64,000 bases of DNA, taken from positions 310,001 through 374,000 of the forward strand of contig CP145414.1 in NCBI GenBank assembly GCA_036867785.1, written 5' to 3'. Made by a program: the position numbers and the translations under genes. Below, piece by piece: positions 1-10,130 of the stretch. The stretch is from Plasmodiophora brassicae. Taxonomy: Eukaryota; Endomyxa: Phytomyxea; Phytomyxea; Plasmodiophorida. Numbering within the stretch: position 1 is the stretch's first letter; each line of letters begins with the position of its first letter. The notes under the pieces are model-generated. The model worked only from the letters and a program-made list of their open reading frames with translations, was not told the DNA's origin and searched no databases.

Positions 1-105
1 GAACGCGTCAGGCCAGCGTTGTGCACGCTGATGCATGGTAAGTCTGTGCCGAGTGTACCAGTAGTCGTGGCAGTGTCAGTCCCTCCCCACTCTCGTACTA
101 CAGTC

Positions 106-1810
106 ATGTCGACGACGCCGGCGCCATCCAGCGACTCGGCGCTGGAGAAGCATCTGGTGGCGCGCGTTCATCGCGTCCTGCAGCAGCTGGGCGACCGGAC
201 GACCTTCACCGACTTCGCCGACCTGACCAGGCACGTCTCCGCCTTCCTCCTCGCCACGTTCCAGATCGTCACGCGGCGAACCCTACCCAACGTCAACAGG
301 TGATCACGTTGGCGTCGGCATTGCCCGCCCGGTGCTCCGCTGACAACAAGTCAGGGCGCCGTCCAAACCCGAGCACCATCGCCACAATGCTCAACTCTTC
401 CTGGACGCCCTGCGCCAGCACATGGGCATCACACTGCCCGGGGTCGACGCCGACCTCATCTGTCAAGGCGACCGGGACGCCGTCCTTCAGTGCATCGAGG
501 TGATCGAGTTCCTGCAGCGCAAGCGCCTGCGCGCCGGTACCAGCGCCGTCCTGGGCGCCAGCGCCAACGCGTCCGACGTCGGCGGCGAGGTCGCCGACGT
601 CGAATCACTGCAGTCGTGGAACGACGTGCTGGCCGGCCTGCAACTGCCCAGCGTCGACACGTTCCAGGAGCTGCGCGAGAACGCCAGCAGCGTGTTCACG
701 TTGGCCACCGAGGCCATCGTCAAGAAGCGCCTGCCCAACATCGTCCGGCGCCCGCTGCTCAAACAGCACTACATTGACAACGCGCGCGTCTCCCTGGAGG
801 CCTTGTCCAGGCATCTGGGTATGGCCGGCGCTCTCCTGATCGCCCCGGAACAGATCGCCAATGGCGACCCGATCGCCCTACGTCACTGTGCGACCTTGCT
901 CGACCAGGTCGGCCAGCGGCCCATCCCGGGGGGCAACCGTGCTGACGGTCGTTGCGATCAGGCTCGCAACGTGCGATCGTCGCCCCGCGCGACAACGTCG
1001 CAAGACGAAGGAGCGAACGGTGCTCCCTCTGCACACCTGTCGAAGGGCGCTCCAGCGCGAAAGCAGGAGCCGATCCCATCGTCGGCGCCGGACTCGCCTG
1101 GTCGTAAGCGTCGCGAGGTGCTGTACAACGGTGGGTGGCCGCGTAAACGCTCGCGCCACACGTGTGTGTGATCCCATGTGGCCGCCGCAGATCTGCTGAT
1201 GCGACAGGTTCGGGCGATCGGGCGGAAGCAGGAGATCGAGCTGGACCGGTGGCGCCTGCACCTGCTGAAGGTCAGCGCCGTCGAGCTCCGCCGCGACCAG
1301 GCCTGGCGGCACAAGGTGCAGACCGACATCTGCCGCAACACGACCATCATGAAGAAGGTCAGGAGCGATATCCAGCAGTACCAGAGTGCGTTCGGGTGCC
1401 TCCGCTCGTCGTCGCCAGCGCGTTGCTGACCGCCGTTCCCAGTTCGGAAGGTGTTCAAGGAAGCGCTGAAGCTGGAACGGGACTACATGCGGCAGCAGCA
1501 TGCAGCGTTCAAGGCCAGGCGCCAGGAGCTGGAGCGGCAGTGGTTGAACAAGAAGATGTCGATCGAGGGGTTCTTCCGCGACAAGTACGAGATGCTGTCG
1601 GCCGGCATCGAGAGCGACCGGGCGCGCCGCCAGTTCCAGGAGATGGACCTGCGGCGCGCGCTGCGCCGGCTCGAGAAGGAGCTGAAGGACGAACGGCAGA
1701 AAGGCCTCGAGGGCCTGCGCCTGAAGCTCGCGCAGGAGGACCGCCAGGTCGTCCTGGGCGTCACACCGGACAAGATCCTCGATCGCCTGCTCAAGATGCG
1801 CGTGCACTGA
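106..1810 (+). CDS. CEP95-like centrosomal protein, tandem NN-CH-like domains plus coiled coil
   Basis: Four exons with phase-consistent introns at about 300-354, 1131-1190 and 1386-1442. The ATG at 106 is the first in frame. Two tandem calponin-homology-like modules are visible. Each has a block like 'FLDALRQHMGITLP' or 'SLEALSRHLGMAGALL' followed by '(I/Q)GDxxA(V/L)', the pattern I associate with the N-terminus of CEP95. The second module spans roughly 610-910. A low-complexity basic linker follows. Exons 3-4 encode a highly charged helical coiled coil ending in 'ILDRLLKMRVH'. CEP95 family members sit at centrosomes or basal bodies; this copy is shorter than the animal protein. Family assignment rests on recalled motif resemblance; a related NN-CH coiled-coil protein is the alternative. 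Confidence 0.6.
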
Positions 1811-1933
1811 AACGACGACGGCGCGTTGTTGCAATTGAGGTGAATTCAGTTTATAGACCAACGCGCGAATTGCGACCAATTGACAGGGAAATGGGGGGGA
1901 GCTCTTCTAAATAGACAGGGCCAGCGACGGGAG

Positions 1934-2875
1934 TCAATGCTGAAGTATCCTGGCGGTGATGCCAGACGCGAGTAGTTCAGCAGACACGGGCATGACCATG
2001 GGGGCCGGGATGCTCATCGGCGACATGACGGCGGCGAAGGCGGACGTCGCCCCGGTCGGCGATTGTATGATCGGTGACCTGGCCGACTTGGGCGAGTTGC
2101 CGGCCGGCGGCGTCGACACGCTCTGGTACAGCCAGGGCGACGAGTCCGGCTTGATCGGCGGTATGGAATGCCTCTTGACCGCCTCGCGCTTGATGATCTC
2201 GGTGACCGCGTTCACCATCATCATGCGCTGGGCGGCGGGCCCGCCCGCCGGCTCGCCGATCCGGGCCGCGCTGGCCGCCGCCGCTGCCCGTTTCACCATC
2301 TTGCCCGGCTTGCCCAGGTTGATGATCTCCGGGTTGCAGTCCTTGTGCATCTTCATGTGCTTCTTGGCGTTATACGAGCGCACGAACCGCTTGTCGCAGA
2401 CCGAGCAGGCATAGGGCCGCTCGCCCGTATGCATTCGCGTGTGCCTCTGCAACGACCCGCCTTCGGCGAACGCCCGGCCACAGGTCACGCATCGGTAGGG
2501 TCGCTCGCCCGTGTGGATCCTCGTGTGTCGCTTCAGGTCGGATGCCTTCAGGAACGCCTTGTCGCAGGTCTCGCAGTTGAACGTCCGCTCGCCAGTGTGC
2601 GCCCGCTTGTGACGCTTCATGTCGGCCAGTTTGGGGAACTCCTTATGGCAGATCGGGCATGGGATGCCGGACATTGCCACGGTCGGTTCCGATTGCGGTT
2701 CTCCGGGGATGATGGGCGGCGGCGATATTGGGGGCGGCGTCGGCTTCAGATCGGGGGACGCGGCCGCGGACGTCGACGCCAGTGTCAGCAGGGCCTGGGC
2801 GCCGCCCGTCTCATCACGGCCTTCCTTCTTGACCAGAGCGGCTGTGCTGCCCGCCATCGGGACGACGGCCTCCAT
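1934..2875 (-). CDS. C2H2 zinc-finger protein, four fingers
   Basis: Single-exon gene of 313 aa. The first true ATG is at 2875; the reading frame stays open further upstream but has no ATG there. Four consecutive C2H2 fingers lie near the middle, joined by canonical TGER(T/P)(F/Y) linkers. Each has the C-x2-C-x12-H-x3-H spacing, for example 'CPICHKEF...HKRAH' and 'CVTCGRAF...HTRMH'. Flanks are Pro/Ala/Ser rich and probably disordered. A basic patch 'GKMVKRAAAA' after the last finger could help nuclear import. The finger array implies sequence-specific DNA binding as a transcription factor; the target is unknown. Confidence 0.85.
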   Translation of the reverse strand: MEAVVPMAGSTAALVKKEGRDETGGAQALLTLASTSAAASPDLKPTPPPISPPPIIPGEPQSEPTVAMSGIPCPICHKEFPKLADMKRHKRAHTGERTFNCETCDKAFLKASDLKRHTRIHTGERPYRCVTCGRAFAEGGSLQRHTRMHTGERPYACSVCDKRFVRSYNAKKHMKMHKDCNPEIINLGKPGKMVKRAAAAASAARIGEPAGGPAAQRMMMVNAVTEIIKREAVKRHSIPPIKPDSSPWLYQSVSTPPAGNSPKSARSPIIQSPTGATSAFAAVMSPMSIPAPMVMPVSAELLASGITARILQH

Positions 2876-3802
2876 GGTCGCTCCCCACAGGTAGATCTGA
2901 TCGCGACCTCCGCCTCCCTGGGAACGCGCGAGCAACCCCTCTGGCGGCGGCGCGACACGAAAATGAAATGAGGTCGACGACCCCCCGGGCGCGGTCGCGG
3001 CCTCCCGTCGCCCCTTGTCGTCTGACTGGGCAGATTATTATTAAACGGCGACTCGGCGCCGGTTCGCGTTACTCGCCCTTGACATGTAACGCCCCCCGCT
3101 CGCCCCCCGACTGTGCCGTGTAACCCACCCCGCCGCCGCGCCAACTCGCGCCGGAATCGCGTGTTTTGACACCCGGGTGGTGCGCTCGTTTTGCGCCGCA
3201 GTCGAAATTTCGCTGCCCCGTTTTGCACGGGCTTGATAGGTGCCACCGGGAAGTGCGTTCCCACATAGAGAGAGAGCCAGGCCGTGCTTGCCACAGTCGG
3301 CGCCGAAGCTTCCTGCAGCTGTACACTGACACGATGCAGCGGCGCAGTTGAGCTGGGACGCGCTGACGTCCATGAGGAAATGTCACCGACCGAGCCTTCT
3401 GGAAGCAGGAACCTGGTCTGGGTCGCTGACGAGGATGTCACATCCGTGGGAATCGTCGTCTGATCGCGTTCCGGGCTGCCGACTCAGTGAGGCAGCCGCG
3501 TACGGCTACGTTAGACGAACCAGCGTGTGACGATAGCGCGCACAGAGTCAAAGAACTGAATTTGTGGCTTGCACATGCGCCTGCCGGGAGCTGATGCGGC
3601 GATCCACAAATGACACGCCACCAATGGCCCGTATTCAGCGGTCCGACAAGGACGAATCCAGTTCTCGTACCCAGCCCCCAACCTTTCTGGCACGACGCAG
3701 TTGCCACCTTCCCTGGCGCATTGCAATCCGAGTACCGGTATCCGACATACAGTCATGCCATCGGCAAGTCACCTCGTTCCCGAATGGTTATTCCAGATAA
3801 TA
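2876..3802. other. intergenic stretch with no supported gene
   Basis: About 930 bp between two minus-strand genes. Open frames on both strands are short, Arg/Ser/Pro-rich and resemble nothing known. It probably holds the upstream region of the C2H2 gene and the 3' region of the next gene. No tRNA-like fold or repeat was seen. Confidence 0.5.
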
Positions 3803-4582
3803 TTATGAACTCGGGAGCTCAGCTGGACTTCCCGGGGACGCGCTGCCAGCATCGAGAAGGACGAAGACGGCGAACGAGGATAGCAGGAGGACCGTGGGCG
3901 ACAGGAATGCGGAGACGATCGAAGCGAGGAACCGCGCAGCGATATGGACGACGGCTCTGCCCACGTGGGCGATGGCGGCCAGCGCGGTGGTAGACGCAAC
4001 GAAGACAGCCAGGGCGAGCACGGCCTTCTTCCTGCCTTTAATAGCCGGATCTCGATACAGTTGTCGAATGACCGTAACGGGTGACCTGCCGTAGAAGAAC
4101 TGAGACAGCGCCTCGGTGCTGGTGTCTGTAGTACGGCGTTAACTGTCAGGAACGTAAGACAGGAGGGACGCAGGTCGAACGTTACTTGAATGCGGTTTCA
4201 TGAATCGGTACACCCTCGTAAACGCTGCGCTGACACCGGACAAGTACGCATGGCGGGCGCGCCTCTTCAGGTTCCATACGACGACCTCATCGACGATGTT
4301 GTCGACGTGGTGCCCTGCTGCGGTGGCCGAAGAGGACAACGTAGAACTCCAGAACTGAAACCGTTTACTGGCAGCGTATCAGCAGCCCCCCCAACTACTG
4401 CGTTCCAGACCGGGATTGTACCTCGATGAAACAGCACCAACGGCATGACCCGCAGCAGCCGAAAGCAACTGCAGGACGCGCTCGGCCAAGGACGCCGGGG
4501 GCGGTGTCTCGGCATCAGCATCAGCAGCAGGTGGCGCAAACACGAGGAGTATCGCGATCACAGCAGTCGTTGCAGGTTGCAT
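3803..4582 (-). CDS. predicted secretory-pathway membrane protein, unknown family
   Basis: Three-exon model. The ATG at 4582 starts a clear signal peptide, 'MQPATTAVIAILLVFAPPAA'. An intron of about 54 nt (GTACAA..CCAG) and a second of about 60 nt (GTAACG..ACAG) keep the frame. The middle part has an 'RQLYRDPAIKGRKK' basic segment. The C-terminal third is strongly hydrophobic, with two likely membrane spans ('AVLALAVFVASTTALAAIAH' and 'FLSPTVLLLSSFAVFVLL'), ending 'SPAELPSS'. Length is about 220 aa. I recognise no family. Splice sites were chosen by phase and AG/GT signals and could be off. Confidence 0.5.
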
Positions 4583-4933
4583 CGCACCAGTTGCAGTTGG
4601 GGGGGCCAGACCAGCGCCCCTCGCCAAATTAGCGTTTCGGGGCGCTATCACCTATGCGGAAGTCCGCTCGGCGGATGCGTACCGCTGTGCGTCGTCGACG
4701 TCGCCGCCGGCGCCACTCCACGCCGTCATTGCGCCGGACTGTCACTGCCACAGGCGGGGTCGGGTTATTTTTGGTACTGGTAGGTACCCTCGTCCCTCGT
4801 GCGATGGCCCTACGTATGGACTGTGGGCTGTGTGGCTTATTGCCTACCAGCGTAATGCGATAAATCAGGTTGCACATGTAGGCCATAGGTATCGGAGGAG
4901 CAGGGCAACGTTCAAATCGGTGAGCGGAGGACG
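4583..4933. other. intergenic, no supported gene
   Basis: About 350 bp upstream of the membrane-protein gene and downstream of COX20. An arginine-rich plus-strand frame here (near 4654-4760) is a GC-composition artefact. Confidence 0.5.
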
Positions 4934-5301
4934 TCAGTCAAGGACGACCTTCGTTTGGTTCTCGTTCATTTCGTTGCGCTTCATGATGCTGTCGATGGCG
5001 GCTTTCCTTTCGAAGAACGATCGACGGCACATGACCCACGTGACCAACGACATGCCGAGCATGGTCTTGATTCCGCGGTCCGTTGCCAACCACAAGGACT
5101 CTGTGACCACCCCGCGATTCAGCATGCGGCGCCCCGCGACCAGCGCGACACGTTCCCCATACGTGTTCGGCGGTAACGGTGCGCACCCATGGCCAGGCCG
5201 GTGAATATCCCCCAGAGGCATGCGTTACGGAAGCAGGGCATCCGTTTGACAGAGAACATCGGGTCCAGCGGGTCGTACGCCGGCGCCTTCTCCATCGACA
5301 T
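4934..5301 (-). CDS. COX20: COX20-like cytochrome c oxidase assembly factor
   Basis: Two exons separated by a 62-nt intron (GTATGG..CACAG) give 101 aa. The N-terminal part 'YDPLDPMFSVKRMPCFRNA' followed by a membrane span and 'MGAHRYRRT' matches the COX20/FAM36A layout, where the 'PC.R' motif precedes TM1. A second span, 'TMLGMSLVTWVMCR', lies in exon 2. The tail is short and charged. COX20 is a mitochondrial inner-membrane chaperone for COX2 maturation. Size (about 100-120 aa in the family) and topology fit. It is divergent from NTF2, whose start lies 288 bp away. Confidence 0.75.
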
Positions 5302-5589
5302 TTCCCCACGGACTTTGAGCGCGATGGGGGAAGGGAACCGCTCTGCTGAGTCGCCCTCGCATCCATTCCATCGTCGTTGACAGCGAACGCACGCGCAATA
5401 CGCGACGATGCCGTATGCTCGAAGGTGTCCGATGGACTCTCAGTTGCACTTTGGGGAGATGGCCCATCAGAATAGGGGTATGTGCTGTTGCTGGATCTGG
5501 ATCTGATCCGCGCGGCTTCCGGCGTTGCTCTCGGAGTTGCAATTTCCGCCACGCATTGCAGCGCATCGTTCGTCTGCCTCGGGTGACAG

Positions 5590-6143
5590 ATGGCGGCTCC
5601 GGAGATGACCAAGGTCGCTCAGGCCTTCGTCCAGCACTACTACACGATGTTCGACACGAACCGAACACAGCTGTCCTCGCTCTACGTCCGTCTGCGGCTG
5701 CCGTCTGCATTGCGTACCTGATCGTGCTCGTTCATGTAGCAACCGCAATCGATGCTGACCTTCGAGGGCGAGGCGTTCATGGGAGCTGAGAACATTGGCA
5801 ACAAGCTGAACGTACTAACGATCGCTGGGGTTCTTTCAATGGCGGAATCTAACTCTCGTTGTATTAGAGCCTGCCGTTCCGCAAGGTTGTCCACAGCATC
5901 AAGACAATGGACATCCAGCCATCCGGTTGCAATGGAATTCTCATTGTCGTGTACGAATGTGCTTCTATTCGTTGTCTGAATCGGCACAGCGTTGATTTGC
6001 TCCCTGTGTGTGGCAGGTGCGGTGACTTGAAGATCGACGATGACGCCAACCCCCTGAAGTACTCGCAGACGTTCCACATTCTGCCAACGCAGCAGGGGTC
6101 CTGGTGGGTCCACAACGACCTGTTCCGCCTGAACATTGGCTAG
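5590..6143 (+). CDS. NTF2: Nuclear transport factor 2 (RanGDP import carrier)
   Basis: Four exons, 5590-5685, 5740-5811, 5868-5950 and 6017-6143, sum exactly to 126 codons (125 aa), the usual NTF2 size. Motifs in order are 'FVQHYYTMFDTNRTQLSSLY', 'LTFEGEAFMG', 'LPFRKVVHSI', 'KYSQTFHILP' and 'VHNDLFRLNIG'. NTF2 dimers carry RanGDP into the nucleus and bind FG nucleoporins. It ends in TAG, which shows that TAG is a normal stop here. Introns are 54-66 nt. Confidence 0.95.
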
Positions 6144-6399
6144 ACGCCCGGCCTCGCTTGCACCCAGCCAGTTCATCTTCGCAATAAACGCCGCTCATCT
6201 CCTGTTGACGCCATTGTCGAGGCACTTCACAGTTAACCGTGCTGATGTGGGCGGCGCCGCATCCTTCTCTACCTGCACGGCGAGCTCGGCACAATCGTAA
6301 CGTTGCCACTGTCAGCGCAACCTCGTGGCTGTCCTAGGACAGGATCCCAGTCGCACAACGATAAGAACGCGGTGAGGTTCCCCTAGCTTGGTGGTGCCC

Positions 6400-8044
6400 A
6401 TGTTGCAGCAGCAGCAGCGATCGCAACCGGCGCAGAGCCGGCGCCGGTCGATCGTCGTCACGATCGTGATCGGGTCTGCTATCGGGGTCTGGTTCGTGTT
6501 CTGCCTGTCGCAGTTCGGTGACGGTCCTCCCAAGATATCCAGGATCCTTACCAAGCAAACCGGCGACGTCGAGAAGAGCCCGCCATCTTTGAAAGTTGCA
6601 GCATCGAAGATCGAAATCCCCGTTGCGCCCATTGAAATCGTACACCAACCGCCTGCTACCAACAGTGAAGGTTCACCCAAGGTTGAAGGTCAGACGAAGA
6701 AGGAAGGACAGGCGGAGAAGGAAAATCAGACGGAGGAGGAAGGTCACGCGAAGAAGGAAGGTCATGCCAAGAACGAAGGTCATGCGAAAAACGAAGGTCC
6801 GACGAAGAAGGAAGATCCAGTAATGGAAGGCACTGGAGCCGATAAACCGGGGACGGCTGAAGTTGAAACACCTTCACCGAAGAACGACAACGTTGACGAC
6901 AAACATGCAGCTGCTGAGGCAACCACAACAAAGGATGGCGATGCAAAGTTCGACCGGTCGTCGTGCCGAGTGGCTTTGGTGACGGGGATCTCCGGGATGA
7001 TCGGTTCCCATGTGGCCAGAGCGCTGCTGAACGAACGTGACCCGTTCTGCTACAAGGTGGTGGGGCTGATCCGCCCCCGGACGGACCTGTCGTCGCTCGC
7101 TGGCATCATCGACGAGATCAAGTTCGTCATTGGCGACATTACCGATTCGTCGGCCATGTACGACATGATGGAACGGGAACGACCCGACGTCGTGTTCCAT
7201 TTCGCAGCACAGGCGATAAACGGGATCTCCTTCGGCCTGGCCAAGATGACACTGGACGGAAATGTGCAAGGCACATTGAACCTGTTCGAGGCGCTTCGCA
7301 TCGCGAAACTGAAACCGCGCGTCCTCGTCGCTGGATCCTCAACAGAATACGGTCGGTCGGCGAACACGCACGAGTAAGCGCATTTGCGTTCGTTTGGAGT
7401 CATGCAGTGACGCGCTCTCCTGCAGTGGGCCGATCCCCGAGGACATCGTCCTGGACCCGGTGTCCCCGTACGGGATCAGCAAGTTCGCAACCGAGAAGAT
7501 CGCCAACCAGTATTACATATCGCATGGCATCCCGGCGCTAACAGCGCGTATCTTCATTCACGTCGGCGTTGGCGGCACGGATTCACTGGCGATCAACCAG
7601 TTCTGCAAGCAGGTCGCCTTGGCGGAACTCGGGTTCAGCCCACCGGTTATCAAGCACGGCAACCTGGACACGGCTCGCGACATCACCGACGCCAAGGATT
7701 CCGCTGTGGCAATGATCGCTCTGGCCGAGAAAGGCGAACCCGGCGAAGGTTACAATGTCGGGTCTGGCAACTCGATGCGCATCAGCGACCTGCTCAAGAT
7801 CGCCGTCAGCATGTCTAAAGTCCCGATGACCACCGAGCTCGACGAAACGCGCCTACGCAGCTTCGACGAGAAGGTCCTCGTGGCCAACGTCGACAAGCTG
7901 AAGAAGGTCACCGGGTGGACACCGAAACCCGACATGGAAGGCACCATTGGCAACATCCTGGCGTACTGGCGGACCAAAGTTCGAACGCTCTACTGCAAAC
8001 GCCCCGACGGAACCGACAAGTGCGCTACGGCCGACTCCACGTAA
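6400..8044 (+). CDS. type II membrane NAD(P)-dependent sugar epimerase/dehydratase (extended SDR)
   Basis: One intron of about 58 nt near 7374-7431 (GTAAGC..TGCAG). The first ATG (6400) gives a short basic cytosolic tail, then one membrane span, 'IVVTIVIGSAIGVWFVFCL'. A Lys/Glu-rich stalk with imperfect repeats (KEGHAKNEGHAKNEG-like) follows, then a lumenal Rossmann domain. Visible motifs are the nucleotide-binding 'TGISGMIGSH', 'DITD', 'FHFAAQ', 'AGSSTEYG' and the catalytic 'SPYGISKFATEK' (YxxxK). The C-terminal substrate part has 'YNVGSG'. Closest relatives by motif are GDP-mannose 4,6-dehydratase/GDP-4-keto-rhamnose reductase-type enzymes. The Golgi type II topology suggests sugar-nucleotide or glycan modification in the secretory pathway. 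Confidence 0.8.
6683..6822 (+). repeat. in-frame minisatellite encoding the Lys/Glu stalk
   Basis: Degenerate 15-18 bp units of the type AAGAAGGAAGGTCA repeat about eight times inside the SDR gene. They encode an E-G-x-x-K-K/N-type stalk between the membrane anchor and the enzyme domain. Confidence 0.7.
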
Positions 8045-8186
8045 CCGGCCTTGCAATACAACCCGCTGCAGTCCCGCCGTCGCTGCTGTGCAGTCGCCAG
8101 TCGGCTCGCAGCCTCGCACAAAGCTGCAGAAGGCCGCGACTGCAGGCGGCACCGTCCGTAGGTAGTCGCGGAGTACGTACCGCGCA

Positions 8187-8525
8187 ATGGCGTTGGTGCA
8201 CGGCGTGTCCCGTGCCGGCGGCGAGCACACGGAGGTCGTTTGCCAGGCGCTGGCCGACGCCGTGTTCGTCATTGTGACGCAGGTCGGCGATGTGTCGTGC
8301 ATTGTGGATGCGGAGGTGGAGCGCGCCGGCCAGGATCCGATCCATTCGGTGCGGGTCGTGCTGGGCGAGTACAGCCCCGTTGCCGAGCTCGTCGCGCGGC
8401 GTATCCTGGAGTCACTGTCCCCGCCTAGAATGCGTCTGGTATTATCGTTCGGACTCAAAGACCGCTTCTCCACCGATCAAGTCAAAGATCTGGTCGACGT
8501 CATTCTCCAGCACAAGAATTGGTGA
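8187..8525 (+). CDS. Proteasome assembly chaperone 3 (PSMG3/Pba3-like)
   Basis: Intron-free 112-aa protein; the ATG at 8187 is the first in frame. The sequence has the PSMG3 layout. It begins 'EHTEVVCQALADAVFVIVTQ', then a strand-rich 'RVVLGEYSPVAELVARRI' segment. The end, 'LVLSFGLKDRFSTDQVKDLV', matches the human ending around '..VAVKDKS....L..V....'. PSMG3 with PSMG4 promotes assembly of the 20S alpha ring. Family length (about 122 aa) agrees. It starts about 140 bp after the SDR stop, on the same strand. Confidence 0.7.
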   Translation: MALVHGVSRAGGEHTEVVCQALADAVFVIVTQVGDVSCIVDAEVERAGQDPIHSVRVVLGEYSPVAELVARRILESLSPPRMRLVLSFGLKDRFSTDQVKDLVDVILQHKNW

Positions 8526-8822
8526 TAAAGGTACTATATATTCATTGTCCGAACCCGTTGTCACGGTTGTGTTTCGTCCTTAATGCGCGATGTCGAGCCA
8601 GGGGCATTACAAGTGTGTCCCCTGGGGTTACTCACGCGCTAGATCAAAACGTTTGGGCCGTCATCAGATACCCGACTTGAATGCAGACGATCAAGTCGGC
8701 ACTTCGGTACGGCCAACATTGACATTCACGAATTCGTACCGTTCAGTCCGGCTGCGGTCCCCAGGCATTGCAGACCGCAAGTAAATAAACTGCTGATTTA
8801 GGAATGTGACGTACGCAGGGAC

Positions 8823-9405
8823 TTAGTCTTCGTCGGGGTCCAGGCCGTATCTGTCATACAGCGAGCGATTCGCGACGCCCTCGTACTCGGCCATCTTGCC
8901 CAGTAGCATCTGGCCCGCGTCTTTCATGTCGTTGTACCGATGCAACGCACTGATGTATGCATCGGTTTCCGCCTTCCTGAGAGCACGCGTTCGTTACACG
9001 GTGGATATCAACGAGGCGTCCAGAGCGTCTGACTTTGCACGCAGCTCCCTGGCGGTCTGCTCCAGGCGTTTCACCTTGGCGTCGTCCGATTCAGGCTTGA
9101 TGTAGAAGATCTCGTGGCGCGCTGCAGTCTTGTCAACAGGAACAGTGGCGATCTGACTGCGAAGAACACCGACCTGAGCGCCCAGAGCCCCAACTTTACC
9201 ATTCGGCTCCCTACACGCGATCCGCATTCGCTGCGACGAACGTATCCAGTGCTTGGCGATCGGCCGCATGCTCGTTGAGAACGTCGCTGACCAGGCGCGG
9301 CTCCTCAAGTTTGTCGACGTCCAACATGCTTGTCGCAATTATGGCTGGCGCGGCAGAAACGCCGGAACCTTTCGGCGCCGTCAGCTCATACCTATGCAGA
9401 TACAT
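8823..9405 (-). CDS. SWI5-like recombination mediator
   Basis: Three-exon model with an intron of about 47 nt (GTGTAG..TCAG near 9170-9216) and a very short second intron of about 36 nt near 8979-9013, which is uncertain. The C-terminal domain is diagnostic: '[20 protein letters not shown]' followed by '[20 protein letters not shown]'. This matches SWI5 '..LH.YNE.KD..Q.LLGK.A...G....LY..F.L'. A charged coiled coil precedes it ('[20 protein letters not shown]'). SWI5 pairs with SFR1 to assist Rad51/Dmc1 filaments. The N-terminal extension (from 9405) is longer than in most SWI5 proteins. The stop is TAA. Confidence 0.75.
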
Positions 9406-9463
9406 ACGTCGATGTCGTCACAGCGCCTGCATAGCCCCCGTGATGGATTCGCAGATTGGTCGT

Positions 9464-9859
9464 TTATGATTCCAAGAATATGGTGCTGAATCCCATTGCA
9501 ATGCATGATATGCTGATCAGAGGGCTGAGCCTTTCGCCTACACGGAAAACGAAATGAACTCATTGTATATCGATAGGCATGCGGCAGGGATGACGAACCG
9601 ATACGCGCGAACTTCCAGAACAGACCGCGGAACCTATCAAATTCAGCCATCGATTGCGGCCAACGGAATAGGGCCGTGCATGCGTACCCGTTCTTGTGCG
9701 CGTCGAGCAGGGCGGGCCAGCGAGCGTGCAGGTAGGCGCACGTGCAGATGGCCAGCAGGATGACACAGAGCAGGCTCTGGAAGTTGAAGAAGGCCGACTG
9801 GTGCGCATCGCAAACGTCAGCACCCCGCCTCGCAACCGCTGGCCACGTGCACCTACCAT
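9464..9859 (-). CDS. Protein kish (TMEM167-like), Golgi secretory membrane protein
   Basis: The spliced product is about 73 aa with a near-perfect kish pattern: '[20 protein letters not shown]', 'PALLD..KNG', '[13 protein letters not shown]', then a second membrane span. The initiator is odd. The first coding exon is the ATG alone (9857-9859), followed by an intron (GTAGGT..CACCAG) and then codon 2 (Ser). Two further introns follow, one of about 54 nt ending 'GATAG' and one ending 'GTGTAG'. Kish proteins act in early secretion at the Golgi. The ATG start is supported by phase and by the family beginning 'MSA.FNFQS'. Confidence 0.85.
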
Positions 9860-10130
9860 GATGACGGTCGAGCGCGGCGGACTGCGAAACGACGGGCTGC
9901 CTCAGCCAACTCAGACGTTCCACTTTTATCACATGCGGCGAACCGGAGGAGCTGCTGCAGCCGCACAGTCGGCCACGTGCCGAGCCATGGGGCGAACCCG
10001 AAAATGGCTGTGTCGAAATTTTATGAACAAACAGTACCGCGGTGTGGTTACGACGCCGACCGCACAATACAATAAAGTATGGTCATAGTTTGTTCGTCGA
10101 GGGTAGCGCAGTGCGCGCGGGCAGGTGGGG

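Noticed and set aside
2785-3441. 218-codon minus-strand frame overlapping the start of the C2H2 gene
   Set aside because: Arg/Pro-rich shadow in another frame; no motif and overlapping a well-supported gene.
4938-5612. 224-codon minus-strand frame spanning COX20 and the NTF2 promoter
   Set aside because: It is a high-GC shadow overlapping COX20 in another frame and contains no domain; COX20 and NTF2 explain the region.
5682-6176. 164-codon minus-strand frame opposite NTF2
   Set aside because: Antisense shadow of the spliced NTF2 gene.
9381-10067. 228-codon minus-strand protein containing kish-like segments
   Set aside because: The frame runs through introns of kish; only the spliced pieces match the family, and the true start is the lone ATG exon.
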